Assembly: GCA_002439165.1 (NCBI GenBank) | Contig: DJTE01000033.1 | Span: forward strand, 1-64,000 | Source: Chryseobacterium indologenes | GTDB lineage: Bacteria > Bacteroidota > Bacteroidia > Flavobacteriales > Weeksellaceae | Direction: 5' to 3' | DNA length: 64,000 nucleotides | Part shown: one piece after another, positions 1-8,768 of the stretch | Layout of the letters: each line of letters begins with the position of its first letter | Position numbering within the stretch: position 1 is the stretch's first letter | The notes under the pieces: model-generated | Database searches by the model: none | Told to the model about the DNA's origin: nothing | The model's input: only the letters and a program-made list of their open reading frames with translations | Translations under genes and position numbers: made by a program

Positions 1-1
1 T

Positions 2-868
2 CAGCAGAATGTAGATAATGTGCGTCCTGAAGTGGCTGCACAGTTATTGCCAGCGGAAGAAGATCATACCGAATATATTTATTATACCAAAGAAGGTTTA
101 TATCTGGGCGGCTTGGAGAAAAGCGCCAAAATATATCTGGCTACTCAGGAAGAATATGATAAAGTAAAGGCAGATAAAAAATGGTCGGGAATTAATATTG
201 AAAAAAATCTGTTAAAAGAGAAAGACCGTATAATTTCTAATAATGAATTTAGTAATAACGCTTATTTGGTTTGGCACGAAGCGTCACTGACAGGAAATAA
301 AACAACTGCTTTTTGGATCGCACATACAGTGAATAATGCATTAAATTCAAAATATAAAAGAGGAAAGAAAAACTTTAATGAATTATTCAAAACAGGTTAT
401 TCTTCTGTAAGTAGTTCTGATAAACTCAAAGTTATTAGTATAAAAGCTACATCGGATAATGAGGTGTATTCTAGAGCTGCTATAATAGACGTTTTTCTGA
501 ATAATCAGGATCCCACTGGAAAAGCTTATTTCTGGGATGGGCTAGATTTATTTACAAGAAAGGGGGAACTGGATCATCCCAAGTTTAAACAGTATAAATC
601 AGTTTTAATATACGCTGATCATTTAAAAAATGCTATAACATTTTGGAGTGATATTAATAATAAAAAGAAAGTAAATCCAAAAGCAACAATAAATTCAGTT
701 TTTGAAACAAGCACTGAATTAAAAAAGGTAGCTGATGGTACAATTAAAAATGACAGTAGTTTTTTTGTTGGTGCCAGGACCGACTCTCAGAAAAATCCAT
801 TAGTTCATGAAGACTTAGTTTCAACCGGATTTCATGGTGGAACTATGTTCTGGACAACTTCTAAATAA
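2..868 (+). CDS. 3' end of a putative effector-type protein (partial)
   Basis: The reading frame is open to the left edge of the window, so the gene begins outside. An internal GTG at 20 is not needed as a start. About 288 residues are visible. They are rich in Lys, Asn and aromatic residues, with no signal peptide or membrane segment. I do not recognise a domain. The gene is followed 8 bases later by a small lipoprotein, and then by a Tle1-like lipase with DUF2931 lipoproteins. That layout, toxin then exported partner, suggests this is the C-terminal part of a secreted effector; this is inference from neighbours only. It is as AT-rich as the following gene and clearly more so than the housekeeping genes further right. 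Confidence 0.6.
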   Translation, partial: QQNVDNVRPEVAAQLLPAEEDHTEYIYYTKEGLYLGGLEKSAKIYLATQEEYDKVKADKKWSGINIEKNLLKEKDRIISNNEFSNNAYLVWHEASLTGNKTTAFWIAHTVNNALNSKYKRGKKNFNELFKTGYSSVSSSDKLKVISIKATSDNEVYSRAAIIDVFLNNQDPTGKAYFWDGLDLFTRKGELDHPKFKQYKSVLIYADHLKNAITFWSDINNKKKVNPKATINSVFETSTELKKVADGTIKNDSSFFVGARTDSQKNPLVHEDLVSTGFHGGTMFWTTSK

Positions 869-876
869 AAGTATTT

Positions 877-1506
877 ATGAAAAGTTTATTTTTTTATCTG
901 GTAATGGGCCTTTTATTTTATTATTGTAAGGATAATAGGATGGCTTATCAAGTTTCCAAATATAATGATACCATTGCGCCCCCTTCTGGATATGGTATAC
1001 AAGAGAAAAACTGCAAAAAAGCAATGCAGGGCTTTACTAAAAAATATAATGTAAATCTTTCAAAATTCTATATATCAGATAAAGGATCAGCTTTTAATAA
1101 AAAAGACAGTGTATCAATTGCTAAACCTTTTTATACACAAATAAATTCTTTTGAAAATTGTTTTCCAGAAGAATCTTTTCCAAATTTATTGTTGGTATAT
1201 AATCATATTGATACTAAAACAAAAGTTTATAGAAATGCTTTGTATGTAGATGAACCAAATACATTTCAGGAGATCATTCCAGATAAGAATGGCTTTGTTA
1301 TTTCGACGGAAAGGGGAAATTCTTCCAAAGTTATTTCCAAAGTAAAGGTATCTTATAAGTCAGGGGTATTGTATGTAAATAATATTGATCTTGAATCGTC
1401 AGGCTTCAATCAGTATAGAAAAAAATATAATTTTAATAATTTAAAGTTGGAAAGTTATTCAGTAAAAATGATAGACTCTCTACAAAGTATAAATGAAGTA
1501 AAATAA
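877..1506 (+). CDS. Small lipoprotein, candidate immunity protein
   Basis: A 209-residue protein whose N-terminus is hydrophobic and ends in a lipobox-like LFYYC, with Cys17 as the likely lipidated residue, so it should sit in the cell envelope. The mature part is rich in Lys, Asn and Tyr and shows no motif I can name. It starts 8 bases after the upstream partial effector-like gene, so the two are probably co-transcribed. Cognate lipoproteins beside toxin genes are a common immunity arrangement, and the next cassette shows the same pattern with DUF2931 lipoproteins. The immunity role is inferred from position alone. Confidence 0.65.
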   Translation: MKSLFFYLVMGLLFYYCKDNRMAYQVSKYNDTIAPPSGYGIQEKNCKKAMQGFTKKYNVNLSKFYISDKGSAFNKKDSVSIAKPFYTQINSFENCFPEESFPNLLLVYNHIDTKTKVYRNALYVDEPNTFQEIIPDKNGFVISTERGNSSKVISKVKVSYKSGVLYVNNIDLESSGFNQYRKKYNFNNLKLESYSVKMIDSLQSINEVK

Positions 1507-1507
1507 T

Positions 1508-1756
1508 ATTTTGAGTTTGAATAATGTAAAATATGATGATAAGACTTTCCTGTATAAAAGAAATTATTATTACGATAATAAAAGAATAAAAAAAATAATT
1601 ACCTCTGTAAAAGACAATAGTTCCACGGATTCTTATGAAGATACGTATTCTGTGAAGAATTGAATGAAGGTAAGTAACGGACTTTTAATTGCTGAAATGT
1701 ACGTACATCCGGCAATTACGGTCGGCAAAAGAAATAAAGCAACGATGAAAAACTAA
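1508..1756 (+). pseudogene. Broken small gene remnant in effector island
   Basis: One reading frame runs from 1508 to a TGA at about 1662-1664 and continues directly in the same frame from an ATG to a TAA at 1754-1756. Translated through the stop it reads as one protein tail of about 80 residues, ending in NKATMKN. There is no convincing start. The first part has the Lys/Asn/Tyr-rich style of the neighbouring lipoprotein. It looks like the degraded remains of another effector or immunity gene, with one in-frame stop. It fills most of the 267-base gap before the lipase gene. Confidence 0.45.
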
Positions 1757-1773
1757 TTAAAAACTGAATTATC

Positions 1774-4086
1774 ATGGTTATTACAGGAGATACACGCCCG
1801 GTTGCCGGTACAAGCTGTACCTATGCCCTTACTTCAGGAGGTAAAAAAATTACCGTAAAAGAATGGAAAATAGAATATGGCGGCAATGTGCTGGCTACCA
1901 GTGCAAGCGGTTCATTCAAATTCAATATCAGTCTGGCCGGGAAAACCGTGAAACTGATTGCAGTTGCCATACAAAATGGTAAACAGAATGCTTATTCCAC
2001 TACCCTGACCATCCTCGCAGAAAAACCTAAAATAGTATCCGTAGAATGGCAGGACTCCAATGGAAAAGCCATTGGAAAACGGAAAGTGGGCTATCTGGAT
2101 AAAATAAAACTCAGCATCAAAACAGCCAATATCCCCAAAGGGGATACCCTTAAAATCACTGTTTACGAAGACGATACCACCGGTGACCGTATTATGGGAA
2201 CCTATACCAGCAGTGCCGTTAACGAAAGAGGATACGCGTTTTTATATTTCAACCAAATAAGCTTATACCAGACCAAGCTGAACGACTCCGACTGGATAGA
2301 CGAAAGTGAACATGAATACTTTGTAAAAATAGTATACAAAAACCATATAGACCAGGCAGAAGAAAAAACTCAGCTGGTCGTAGAAAATGAACTGAAAAAA
2401 CATATCGATCAGCCCAAGCCAACCAATAACCCCTTAGTGGTGGGAAAAACTGAGGCTCAGGTAAAACCTAAAAAAAGTCCTGTTAATTTTACATTCGGCG
2501 TATTTATAGATGGTACGCTGAATAATATGTATAATACAGAGCTCAGAAAAAAAGCGGAAGGACAAGCACAGTCTGATACAACAGGCCTAAGCAGGGTTAT
2601 TTTGGCAAGTACTGTGTATGATAAACATGGGGATGCTGATGATCAGGAAAGCAGCTACGAAAATGACCTCTCAAATCCTGCAATTTTATTTAAAAAGTAT
2701 AAGGAAGACAAAGGAAATAAATTATTTAAAGTTTATACGGAAGGAATAGGAACAAATAGTGCTCCAAAAACCCAAGGTGCAGATCTTGCTGCTGGTGATT
2801 ATAAAGATGATGACGTTATGCAGGGGCCTGGCTTTGGTATGGGAAGTGCAGGAATAAAAGATCGTGTAAGAAAAGCTATTCAAGATGTTAAAAAATATAT
2901 ATCTACGAATATTGATAAGGACTTTGAGGTTGTAGGTACAATCGTTTTTGATGTATTTGGGTTTAGCAGAGGAGCAGCAGCAGCTCGCCATTTTGTACAT
3001 GTAGTTACACAGGGAGCTTATAAACCTAAAGTAACCCACGGAAAAGAAACAATCTACGCAAGAGATATGTTTGGCTATACCTTGGATCAGTCTTATGCCT
3101 ATAAAATGATGCCTGCATATGGATATTTAGGCCAGCTACTTGATGAAGCAAAGCTTATGGACGAACAGATGAAAGTCGTAATCCGTTTTGTTGGTATTTA
3201 TGATACGGTACCGCATTACGGCCTTGCCCAGTCAAATGATATCAGACAGCTTGGATTGGATGATGTTAACAGGGCGAACTATGTGGTGCACATGGTCGCA
3301 GCAGATGAACATCGTGCTAATTTTAGCTTAGTTAATATTTCATCTGTTGCCAAAACATCTCCTGAAAGTTGTAAAAAAGGAGGAATAGAATTATTCTATC
3401 CGGGAGTTCACTGCGATGTAGGGGGTGCTTATGAAGAAGGCCGTCCGGATAATCCTAAAAGAATAGATGCTACTATATTTGCGAGCAGCCTGGAACCGTT
3501 ACGGACTGAACTGATCAGACAGGGCTGGTTTAAGGAAAGTGAACTTACTATTATTCAGGATCCTTTTTACAGGCCCACCATTAATAATTTCCGTCTGGAA
3601 GGGAACAGGAGAAAAATCAGTAACCAGTACAGCTATATTCCCCTACATATCATGGCTGATTTCTGCAATAAAAAAGCAGTTCCGATCAATACAACGGCTT
3701 TATTGGAATTTAAGAATTTCAAAGGAAACTGGATCAGTGGAAATGTCCAGTTTTTAGAAGCGATTAAGACCAGATTGGAAAACTATTCTTTCAAAGGTGG
3801 AGAACCTTTTACATTTGTTGAACCACGTGTTCATGTTGAACCGCCTATTGTATATGCAACCAACAGTCCGGATGCAGGCAGATACCAAATGGAAAGAAAG
3901 ATGCGTGAATATGAAGGGCAGGCAAGACTGAATGCAGAAGCGGACAAAAAGAATGAATGGATTAAATTCCTTCGTAATAATTATTTACACTGGAACTCTA
4001 GATATGGACAAAAAGCCTCTGAAATACCTGTCCAGAAAGATCACCCTAATATCGAAAATGGAAAAAGGAAAAGAATTGTATACTAA
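1774..4086 (+). CDS. Tle1-like phospholipase effector (DUF2235), type VI secretion-type
   Basis: A 770-residue protein. Residues 1 to about 220 form a beta-rich, Ig-like front module. The rest is an alpha/beta-hydrolase of the DUF2235/Tle1 family. The nucleophile elbow is GFSRG, with Ser398 as the likely catalytic serine, followed by AAAAR as is typical of Tle1. Further on are the family landmarks VGIYDTVPH and FYPGVHCDVGGAY, likely to supply the catalytic Asp and His. Known Tle1 proteins are phospholipases delivered by type VI secretion to rivals. No signal peptide is present, which fits delivery by a contractile machine. No secretion-apparatus gene lies in this window, so the delivery route is inferred. 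Its stop overlaps the start of the following DUF2931 gene (TAATG). Confidence 0.88.
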   Translation: MVITGDTRPVAGTSCTYALTSGGKKITVKEWKIEYGGNVLATSASGSFKFNISLAGKTVKLIAVAIQNGKQNAYSTTLTILAEKPKIVSVEWQDSNGKAIGKRKVGYLDKIKLSIKTANIPKGDTLKITVYEDDTTGDRIMGTYTSSAVNERGYAFLYFNQISLYQTKLNDSDWIDESEHEYFVKIVYKNHIDQAEEKTQLVVENELKKHIDQPKPTNNPLVVGKTEAQVKPKKSPVNFTFGVFIDGTLNNMYNTELRKKAEGQAQSDTTGLSRVILASTVYDKHGDADDQESSYENDLSNPAILFKKYKEDKGNKLFKVYTEGIGTNSAPKTQGADLAAGDYKDDDVMQGPGFGMGSAGIKDRVRKAIQDVKKYISTNIDKDFEVVGTIVFDVFGFSRGAAAARHFVHVVTQGAYKPKVTHGKETIYARDMFGYTLDQSYAYKMMPAYGYLGQLLDEAKLMDEQMKVVIRFVGIYDTVPHYGLAQSNDIRQLGLDDVNRANYVVHMVAADEHRANFSLVNISSVAKTSPESCKKGGIELFYPGVHCDVGGAYEEGRPDNPKRIDATIFASSLEPLRTELIRQGWFKESELTIIQDPFYRPTINNFRLEGNRRKISNQYSYIPLHIMADFCNKKAVPINTTALLEFKNFKGNWISGNVQFLEAIKTRLENYSFKGGEPFTFVEPRVHVEPPIVYATNSPDAGRYQMERKMREYEGQARLNAEADKKNEWIKFLRNNYLHWNSRYGQKASEIPVQKDHPNIENGKRKRIVY

Positions 4087-5138
4087 TGAAAATATTATTA
4101 ATCAATCTGCTGTGTGGAATACTCTTATTACAAAGCTGCAGCAAAGGAGACAAACAAATGAATACAGAAAATAAAAAAGATTTTTCCTATGCCGTAACAT
4201 TTTCCGCTGCCACAGGCTTTACAGCAGAAGTACATGAAGGCTATTTAGCCGATGAAAATAAAAAGTTAATTTGTGGAGTTCCAAAGGCTGGAATGGAAGA
4301 TGGACCGTGGCAATACGATGGTGCAAAAGGAGGGCAGGGAGGAAGTATTATTCCAGCTTACATTGATCTTACGTATGTTGCTTATGCTGAGAAGAAATTT
4401 TATAGAGTAGAAGGATCTTTACCTAAGGATAAGATATTAGCTGCTTTTCAAAAAGGATTTAAGGTGAAAGGAATCGAAGCTGAAAATGAAAAATCAGTAT
4501 GGGAAGATGCGACATATGATCAGATAACAATTGGTGCCGCTCCGGGAGGTGTGGTTGTTGTATGGCTTTCGGGCAACCATCACAGAACAGAGATCTGTCG
4601 TCTACAAGCAAAAGAAACGACCGTAGATGTTAATGATTTTTATGATAATCCCCACAATAGAACCCAGCAAGGATTCTTTGACGAACTATACAGAATTTCA
4701 ATTCCTGATAATGTGAAAACTGAAATTGAAAAAAATGGAATTCCATATGGTTTATGGGACAAGTACAGAGAAAAATATAATTACCGTTTCAGGCTTCATC
4801 CTTATGATGAAAAAGATACTTTTGATCAGATCTACCGGTTAAATTATAATGGCGATTCAGAATATTTAATAGACGCAAAGGCTACGGAAGCTTATAAAAG
4901 AGATGCAATTCCTTATAATGTCATGTTCATCATGCAGAAATATAGGGCCGAGATAGAATTTAATGATTCTGAGTTAATGAAAATATTTGAAAACTTCAAA
5001 GAAAAACATCCTGAAAAACCAATAGATATTGTTTTAGTGCCTTCATTTATGTACAAAGAAATTAAGACGTATGCAGAGTGTGATGGTGAGAAAATAGAGT
5101 TGCAAAAATCTTTAGTGAAAAGAATCTGGGGAGGATAA
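4086..5138 (+). CDS. DUF2931 lipoprotein, probable lipase immunity protein (copy 1)
   Basis: A 350-residue lipoprotein of the DUF2931 family. The signal sequence ends in the lipobox LLQSC with Cys18 lipidated. Its ATG shares an A with the stop of the lipase gene (TAATG at 4084-4088), which implies translational coupling. DUF2931 lipoproteins are frequent next to Tle-type lipases in Bacteroidota. An envelope immunity protein that protects the producer from the phospholipase is the obvious role, although no direct assay of the family is visible from sequence. The next gene is a near-identical tandem copy. The C-terminal section, from about residue 290 (EFNDSELMKIF) to IWGG, is intact here and serves as the reference for the frameshift in copy 2. 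Confidence 0.85.
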   Translation: MKILLINLLCGILLLQSCSKGDKQMNTENKKDFSYAVTFSAATGFTAEVHEGYLADENKKLICGVPKAGMEDGPWQYDGAKGGQGGSIIPAYIDLTYVAYAEKKFYRVEGSLPKDKILAAFQKGFKVKGIEAENEKSVWEDATYDQITIGAAPGGVVVVWLSGNHHRTEICRLQAKETTVDVNDFYDNPHNRTQQGFFDELYRISIPDNVKTEIEKNGIPYGLWDKYREKYNYRFRLHPYDEKDTFDQIYRLNYNGDSEYLIDAKATEAYKRDAIPYNVMFIMQKYRAEIEFNDSELMKIFENFKEKHPEKPIDIVLVPSFMYKEIKTYAECDGEKIELQKSLVKRIWGG

Positions 5139-5144
5139 ACCGTT

Positions 5145-6187
5145 ATGATTAGGCCAATCCCATTATTTCTGCTTAGTTTATTTTCTTTACTCATCAATTG
5201 TAGTAAAGAAAACAAAGATGCTAACGAAGGTTTTTCCTATTCTGTGACGTTTTCCGCTGCCAAAGGTTTTACAGCAGAAGTACATGAAGGCTATCTGGCC
5301 GACGAAAATAAAAAACTAATTTGTGGAGTTCCAAAGGCCGGAATGGAAAAAGGGCCTTGGCAGTATGATGGAACAGCAGCAGGGCAGGGAGGAAATATTA
5401 TTCCGTCTTACATTGATCTTACTTATGTTGCCTATGGAGAGAAAAAATTTTATAGAGTAGAAGGGGCGTTGCCTAAAGATAAGATTTTAGCAGCTTTTCA
5501 AAAAGGGTTTAAAATTAAAGGAAATGAAATTGAAAATGGAAAATCAGTATGGGAGGATGCGACCTATGACCATATAACAATCGGAGCGGCACCTGGCGGT
5601 ATTATAGTCGTGTGGCTTTCGGGTAACCATCATAGAAAAGAAATTTGTCGTTTACAGGCAAAAGAGACTACCGTAGATGTCAATGATTTTTATGATAATC
5701 CACATAACAGAACCCAACAGGGATTTTTTGATGAACTATACAAGATCTCCATTTCCGACAGTATAAAAACTGAAATTGAGAAAAATGGAATTCCCTATGG
5801 TCTGTGGGATAAATACAGGGAAAAGTATAATTACCGCTTCAGACTTCATCCTTATGATGAAAAAGATACTTTTGATCAGATTTACCGTTTGAATTATAAT
5901 GGTGAATCAGAATATTTAATAGACACAAAGGCTACTGAAATTTATAAAAAAGACGCAATACCTTATAATGTTATTTTTATGATGCAGAAGTATAGTGCAG
6001 AAATAGATTTAACGATGAGGAACTGATGAAAATATTTGAAGACTTCAAAGAAAAGCATTCTGAAAAACCAATAGATCTTGTATTGGTTCCTTCATTCATG
6101 TATAAGGATATTAAGGTCTATGCAGAATGTGATGGTGAAAAAGTAGAACTGAAAAAAGTAAAGATTGTTGAAATCTGGGGAGGGTAA
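5145..6187 (+). pseudogene. DUF2931 lipoprotein copy 2, frameshifted near the C-terminus
   Basis: A tandem duplicate of the preceding gene, starting 6 bases after it, with lipobox LLINC (Cys19). Most of the protein aligns residue for residue with copy 1. The open frame stops at 6024-6026 after an out-of-frame tail (DLTMRN). Inserting one T in the run at 6008-6010 restores the expected FNDEELMKIFEDF and a full C-terminus to a TAA at 6185-6187, ending VEIWGG as in copy 1. So one base has been lost and about 54 residues are missing from the natural product (293 residues remain). Either the copy is decaying, or it is phase-varied, or the base is a sequencing error in a short T run. Confidence 0.85.
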
Positions 6188-6208
6188 AATATACAGACCA
6201 TAAAACAT

Positions 6209-6238
6209 AAAAAAGCATCTGAAAATGGTGCTTTTTTC
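6209..6238 (+). terminator. Rho-independent terminator after the DUF2931 pair
   Basis: The stem AAAAAGCATC pairs with GGTGCTTTTT (one internal mismatch) around a short A/T-rich loop, and a run of six T follows. It lies 22 bases after the restored stop of the second DUF2931 copy, closing the effector/immunity transcript. Confidence 0.75.
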
Positions 6239-6301
6239 TTTATATTTGTAGAAGAGCAGGGTTCAAAAACCAGAATGCTGCCGTAAATTTTTAAAAAGAT
6301 A

Positions 6302-6673
6302 TTGAAAATAAAATTGGCCAGATTTTTTTTAACATGCTTTGTTCTGTTGCTGCTGTTTTCCTGCAAAACACAGAAACTGGAGGGGACCTGGGAGTTTATA
6401 GAAGTGTATGACGGAATAGTAAGTAACGTAGACACCCTGAAAAATAAAGAAAATCACTCTGAAGCAGGAACCGGAACTTTGGTTTTTCATAAAGACGGAA
6501 CATTCAGCTCCCTTGAAAATAAAGGGAATTACCGGAAAGAAAGAGAAGTCCTGAAAATGAAATACAGCCAGGATAATGATACACTGATGATGAAAATTGC
6601 CTATGTAAGCCGGGATTACCTTCTCCTGTCCGATAGAAAAGGTTTCAAAACCTGGTTTTACAGAAAAAAATAA
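6302..6673 (+). CDS. Small lipocalin-like lipoprotein
   Basis: A 123-residue lipoprotein with a TTG start. The hydrophobic N-terminus ends in the lipobox LLFSC (Cys21). The mature part begins with LEGTWEF and contains a beta-strand pattern with GTLVFHKDGTF and a closing WFYRK, the layout of the small lipocalin-like domain common in Bacteroidota lipoproteins. Ligand and role are unknown. A TATATTTG hexamer-type -7 element at 6241-6248 could drive it, with about 45 bases of leader. It is followed 28 bases later by the DUF3667 gene and may head the run of same-strand genes up to about 12.7 kb. Confidence 0.7.
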   Translation: MKIKLARFFLTCFVLLLLFSCKTQKLEGTWEFIEVYDGIVSNVDTLKNKENHSEAGTGTLVFHKDGTFSSLENKGNYRKEREVLKMKYSQDNDTLMMKIAYVSRDYLLLSDRKGFKTWFYRKK

Positions 6674-6701
6674 AGTGAGTACCAATTTTGACTGATAGAC
6701 G

Positions 6702-7433
6702 ATGAATAAAAAAAACTGTCTCAATTGCGGTCACAGAATCTCCGGTGAGTTTTGCCCTCAATGCGGACAGAAATCTGATACAGGCAGAATAACAGCACGC
6801 TCACTCATCAAAAGTGACATTCTGGGCTCAATCTGGCATGTGGAAACCCGTTTCTTCAATACGGTAAAAGACATTATGTTCAGACCCGGAAAAACTGCAA
6901 TGGATTATATCTCAGGAAAAAGAATCAGGTACTATAATTTTCTTTCCCTGCTGCTTATTCTGTTCAGTTTCAATGTGATCGGGCTTCATTTTTATGAAAA
7001 ATTAGCTCCTCCGGAAACCCTGGCTCAGGATACTGAAATCAAAAAATTCTTCTCAAAGTATTCCAAAACAATCCTGTTTGTGATCATTCCGATGTTGGCC
7101 GTTAATGCTTTTTACCTTTTCAAAAGAATAAAATTGAACCTTGCCGAGCATTTTATCATTGGAACAGTAAGTCTTTTAGGAATTTTAATCCTATTTTTGT
7201 TAAATGATATTGTCAGTCTGATCGGGCTGTGGAAGCCTGTGACTAAGATTTTCGATGTTCTGGACAAGATTTTATTCGCTCTTTTTATTCTGTTTCCGGC
7301 AGTTACCTATTGGAATGCTTTCAAAAATTCATATTCAAAACCAGGTCTGCTATGGAGAACAGCAGTTCTTTATGTACTGATGGGAGTGGAAAGTCTGGTC
7401 ATTATAATGATTTATATAGAATATTTTAAATAA
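6702..7433 (+). CDS. DUF3667 zinc-ribbon membrane protein
   Basis: A 243-residue integral membrane protein of the DUF3667 family found in Bacteroidota. The N-terminus has a zinc-ribbon-like set of cysteines (C6, C9, C18, C21, in the form CLNCGH then CPQCGQ). A family-typical cytoplasmic stretch follows with W-H-V-E-T-R and R-P-G-K-T-A-M-D-Y. The rest is hydrophobic, with about five likely membrane spans from residue 80 onwards. Its function is not established. Only 2 bases separate it from the following GIN-domain lipoprotein gene, so the two are co-transcribed. Confidence 0.85.
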   Translation: MNKKNCLNCGHRISGEFCPQCGQKSDTGRITARSLIKSDILGSIWHVETRFFNTVKDIMFRPGKTAMDYISGKRIRYYNFLSLLLILFSFNVIGLHFYEKLAPPETLAQDTEIKKFFSKYSKTILFVIIPMLAVNAFYLFKRIKLNLAEHFIIGTVSLLGILILFLLNDIVSLIGLWKPVTKIFDVLDKILFALFILFPAVTYWNAFKNSYSKPGLLWRTAVLYVLMGVESLVIIMIYIEYFK

Positions 7434-7435
7434 AT

Positions 7436-8137
7436 ATGAAAAAAATATGGTATGCATCCCTGCTTGTTGTGGCAGTTTCCTGCGGAAAGGTTTCTCCGAA
7501 AGGAACCATTGAAAAGAAAGATGTGGATGTTTCAGAATTTGTAAATCTCGATCTTGAAGGGAAATTCCGTGTATTTTATGCCAGAGGACCCAAAAACTTC
7601 GTAGAGATAGAAACTTATCCCAATGTAGCCTCCAATCTGGATGTGGATGTAAAGGACAAAACCCTTTTCATTAAAGAAAAAAGAGGAACAAAAGGAGTGG
7701 ATTTTTATAACGTAACCATTTACTCCAAATATAACCTTGAAAAAGTAGCAGTTTCAGACTCCGTTGAAATGAATATTTCCAGCGAAATTAAGACTGATAA
7801 TTTCAGGCTTAATATGAAAAATAATGCTACATTTATGGGTTCGGTGAATGCAAGAAGGGCAGAAGTGGAAATGCAGAACAGAAGCCGGGCCAACTTTATC
7901 GGCCTGACTAAAGAAGCAGTGATAAAAATTTCAGATACCGCAAGCTTAATCGCTCCTTACTGGAAGATCACCAACCTGAATATCGATTCCAAAAACGGAA
8001 ACTATGCTGAGGTGAATGTAAAAGATTCCCTGAAAGGACATATTCAGAACACCGCAAAATTTATCTATTACAACGACCCGATCAGGGCATTTAAAATTGA
8101 TAAGACCACCCGCGTGGAAAACAAAAAATTAGAGTAA
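7436..8137 (+). CDS. GIN-domain (DUF2807) lipoprotein
   Basis: A 233-residue lipoprotein with signal sequence ending VAVSC (Cys16). The mature part is the beta-helical GIN/DUF2807 domain. It shows the usual opening (VSEFVNLDLEGKFRVFY), the alternating polar and hydrophobic beta pattern, and the NVASNLDVDVKDKTLFIKE stretch typical of these head domains. The family is abundant in Bacteroidota envelopes and is called an auto-transporter-adhesin-like head, but the cellular role is unknown. It is tightly packed between the DUF3667 gene (2 bases) and the GHKL-like gene (2 bases). Confidence 0.82.
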   Translation: MKKIWYASLLVVAVSCGKVSPKGTIEKKDVDVSEFVNLDLEGKFRVFYARGPKNFVEIETYPNVASNLDVDVKDKTLFIKEKRGTKGVDFYNVTIYSKYNLEKVAVSDSVEMNISSEIKTDNFRLNMKNNATFMGSVNARRAEVEMQNRSRANFIGLTKEAVIKISDTASLIAPYWKITNLNIDSKNGNYAEVNVKDSLKGHIQNTAKFIYYNDPIRAFKIDKTTRVENKKLE

Positions 8138-8139
8138 AA

Positions 8140-8751
8140 TTGGAAGGTAAAAAATATACAATAGACGATATTCAGACACTGGACTTAACTGAGCATGTGA
8201 GAATGCGTCCTCAGATGTATTTTTATGAATGCTTCAGTAAAAAGAATCTGAATCCTCTTGTTACCGATATGCTGTGTCATGCTGTGGATGAATATTTGGA
8301 TAACAATTGCAATAAGATTATCATCGGAATAAATGATAATCTGTTATTGATGGAATACAATGCAGGAATGTCACTGAAAGAATCTCAGGGACTTACCTCG
8401 GCAGAATGTATCATGACAAAAGTATGGGCCTGCAGTAATCAAAAGAAACACCTGGAAATAGGTGCTGAGTTTTGCCTTTTAGGAATGGCAACAATCAATG
8501 CAGCAGCAGAAAGATGTGAATTAAAAACCATCTGGAATAAACAGCATGGCCATTTTATTTTTGAAAACAGGTCTGTGGTTTTTAATGAAATCTATCCGGA
8601 TGATGTCTCTGAAGAATCTACAAAGATCAGTTTCAGGATGAACCGTGAAATTTTTGGAGAATTAAAATTTGAATGGACTGATCTGCAGCAAAGATTGGAT
8701 ATATTAAGCGAAAAATTACCCAATTTAAAAATAGAACTTTACAAACTATAA
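8140..8751 (+). CDS. Stand-alone degenerate GyrB-like GHKL protein
   Basis: A 203-residue protein starting with TTG, 2 bases after the GIN lipoprotein. It follows the order of the GyrB/ParE ATPase domain: HVRMRPQMYF matches the VRKRPGMYIG start, LCHAVDEYLDN matches the helix that carries the catalytic Glu and the Mg-binding Asn, and EIGAEFCLLGMATINAAAERCEL matches the ATP lid and the following helix. The key residues are altered: the Asn of VDNSIDE is Glu here, and the DNGRG nucleotide-binding box reads YNAGM. No topoisomerase transducer, toprim or tail domain follows. I read it as a single-domain relative of gyrase B that has probably lost ATP hydrolysis. The family match is by eye. Confidence 0.65.
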   Translation: MEGKKYTIDDIQTLDLTEHVRMRPQMYFYECFSKKNLNPLVTDMLCHAVDEYLDNNCNKIIIGINDNLLLMEYNAGMSLKESQGLTSAECIMTKVWACSNQKKHLEIGAEFCLLGMATINAAAERCELKTIWNKQHGHFIFENRSVVFNEIYPDDVSEESTKISFRMNREIFGELKFEWTDLQQRLDILSEKLPNLKIELYKL

Positions 8752-8768
8752 AAGAACGAAATACAAAT

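Noticed and set aside
1..6187. A full type VI secretion locus
   Set aside because: Only effector- and immunity-type genes are present. No sheath, tube, baseplate or ATPase gene lies in the window.
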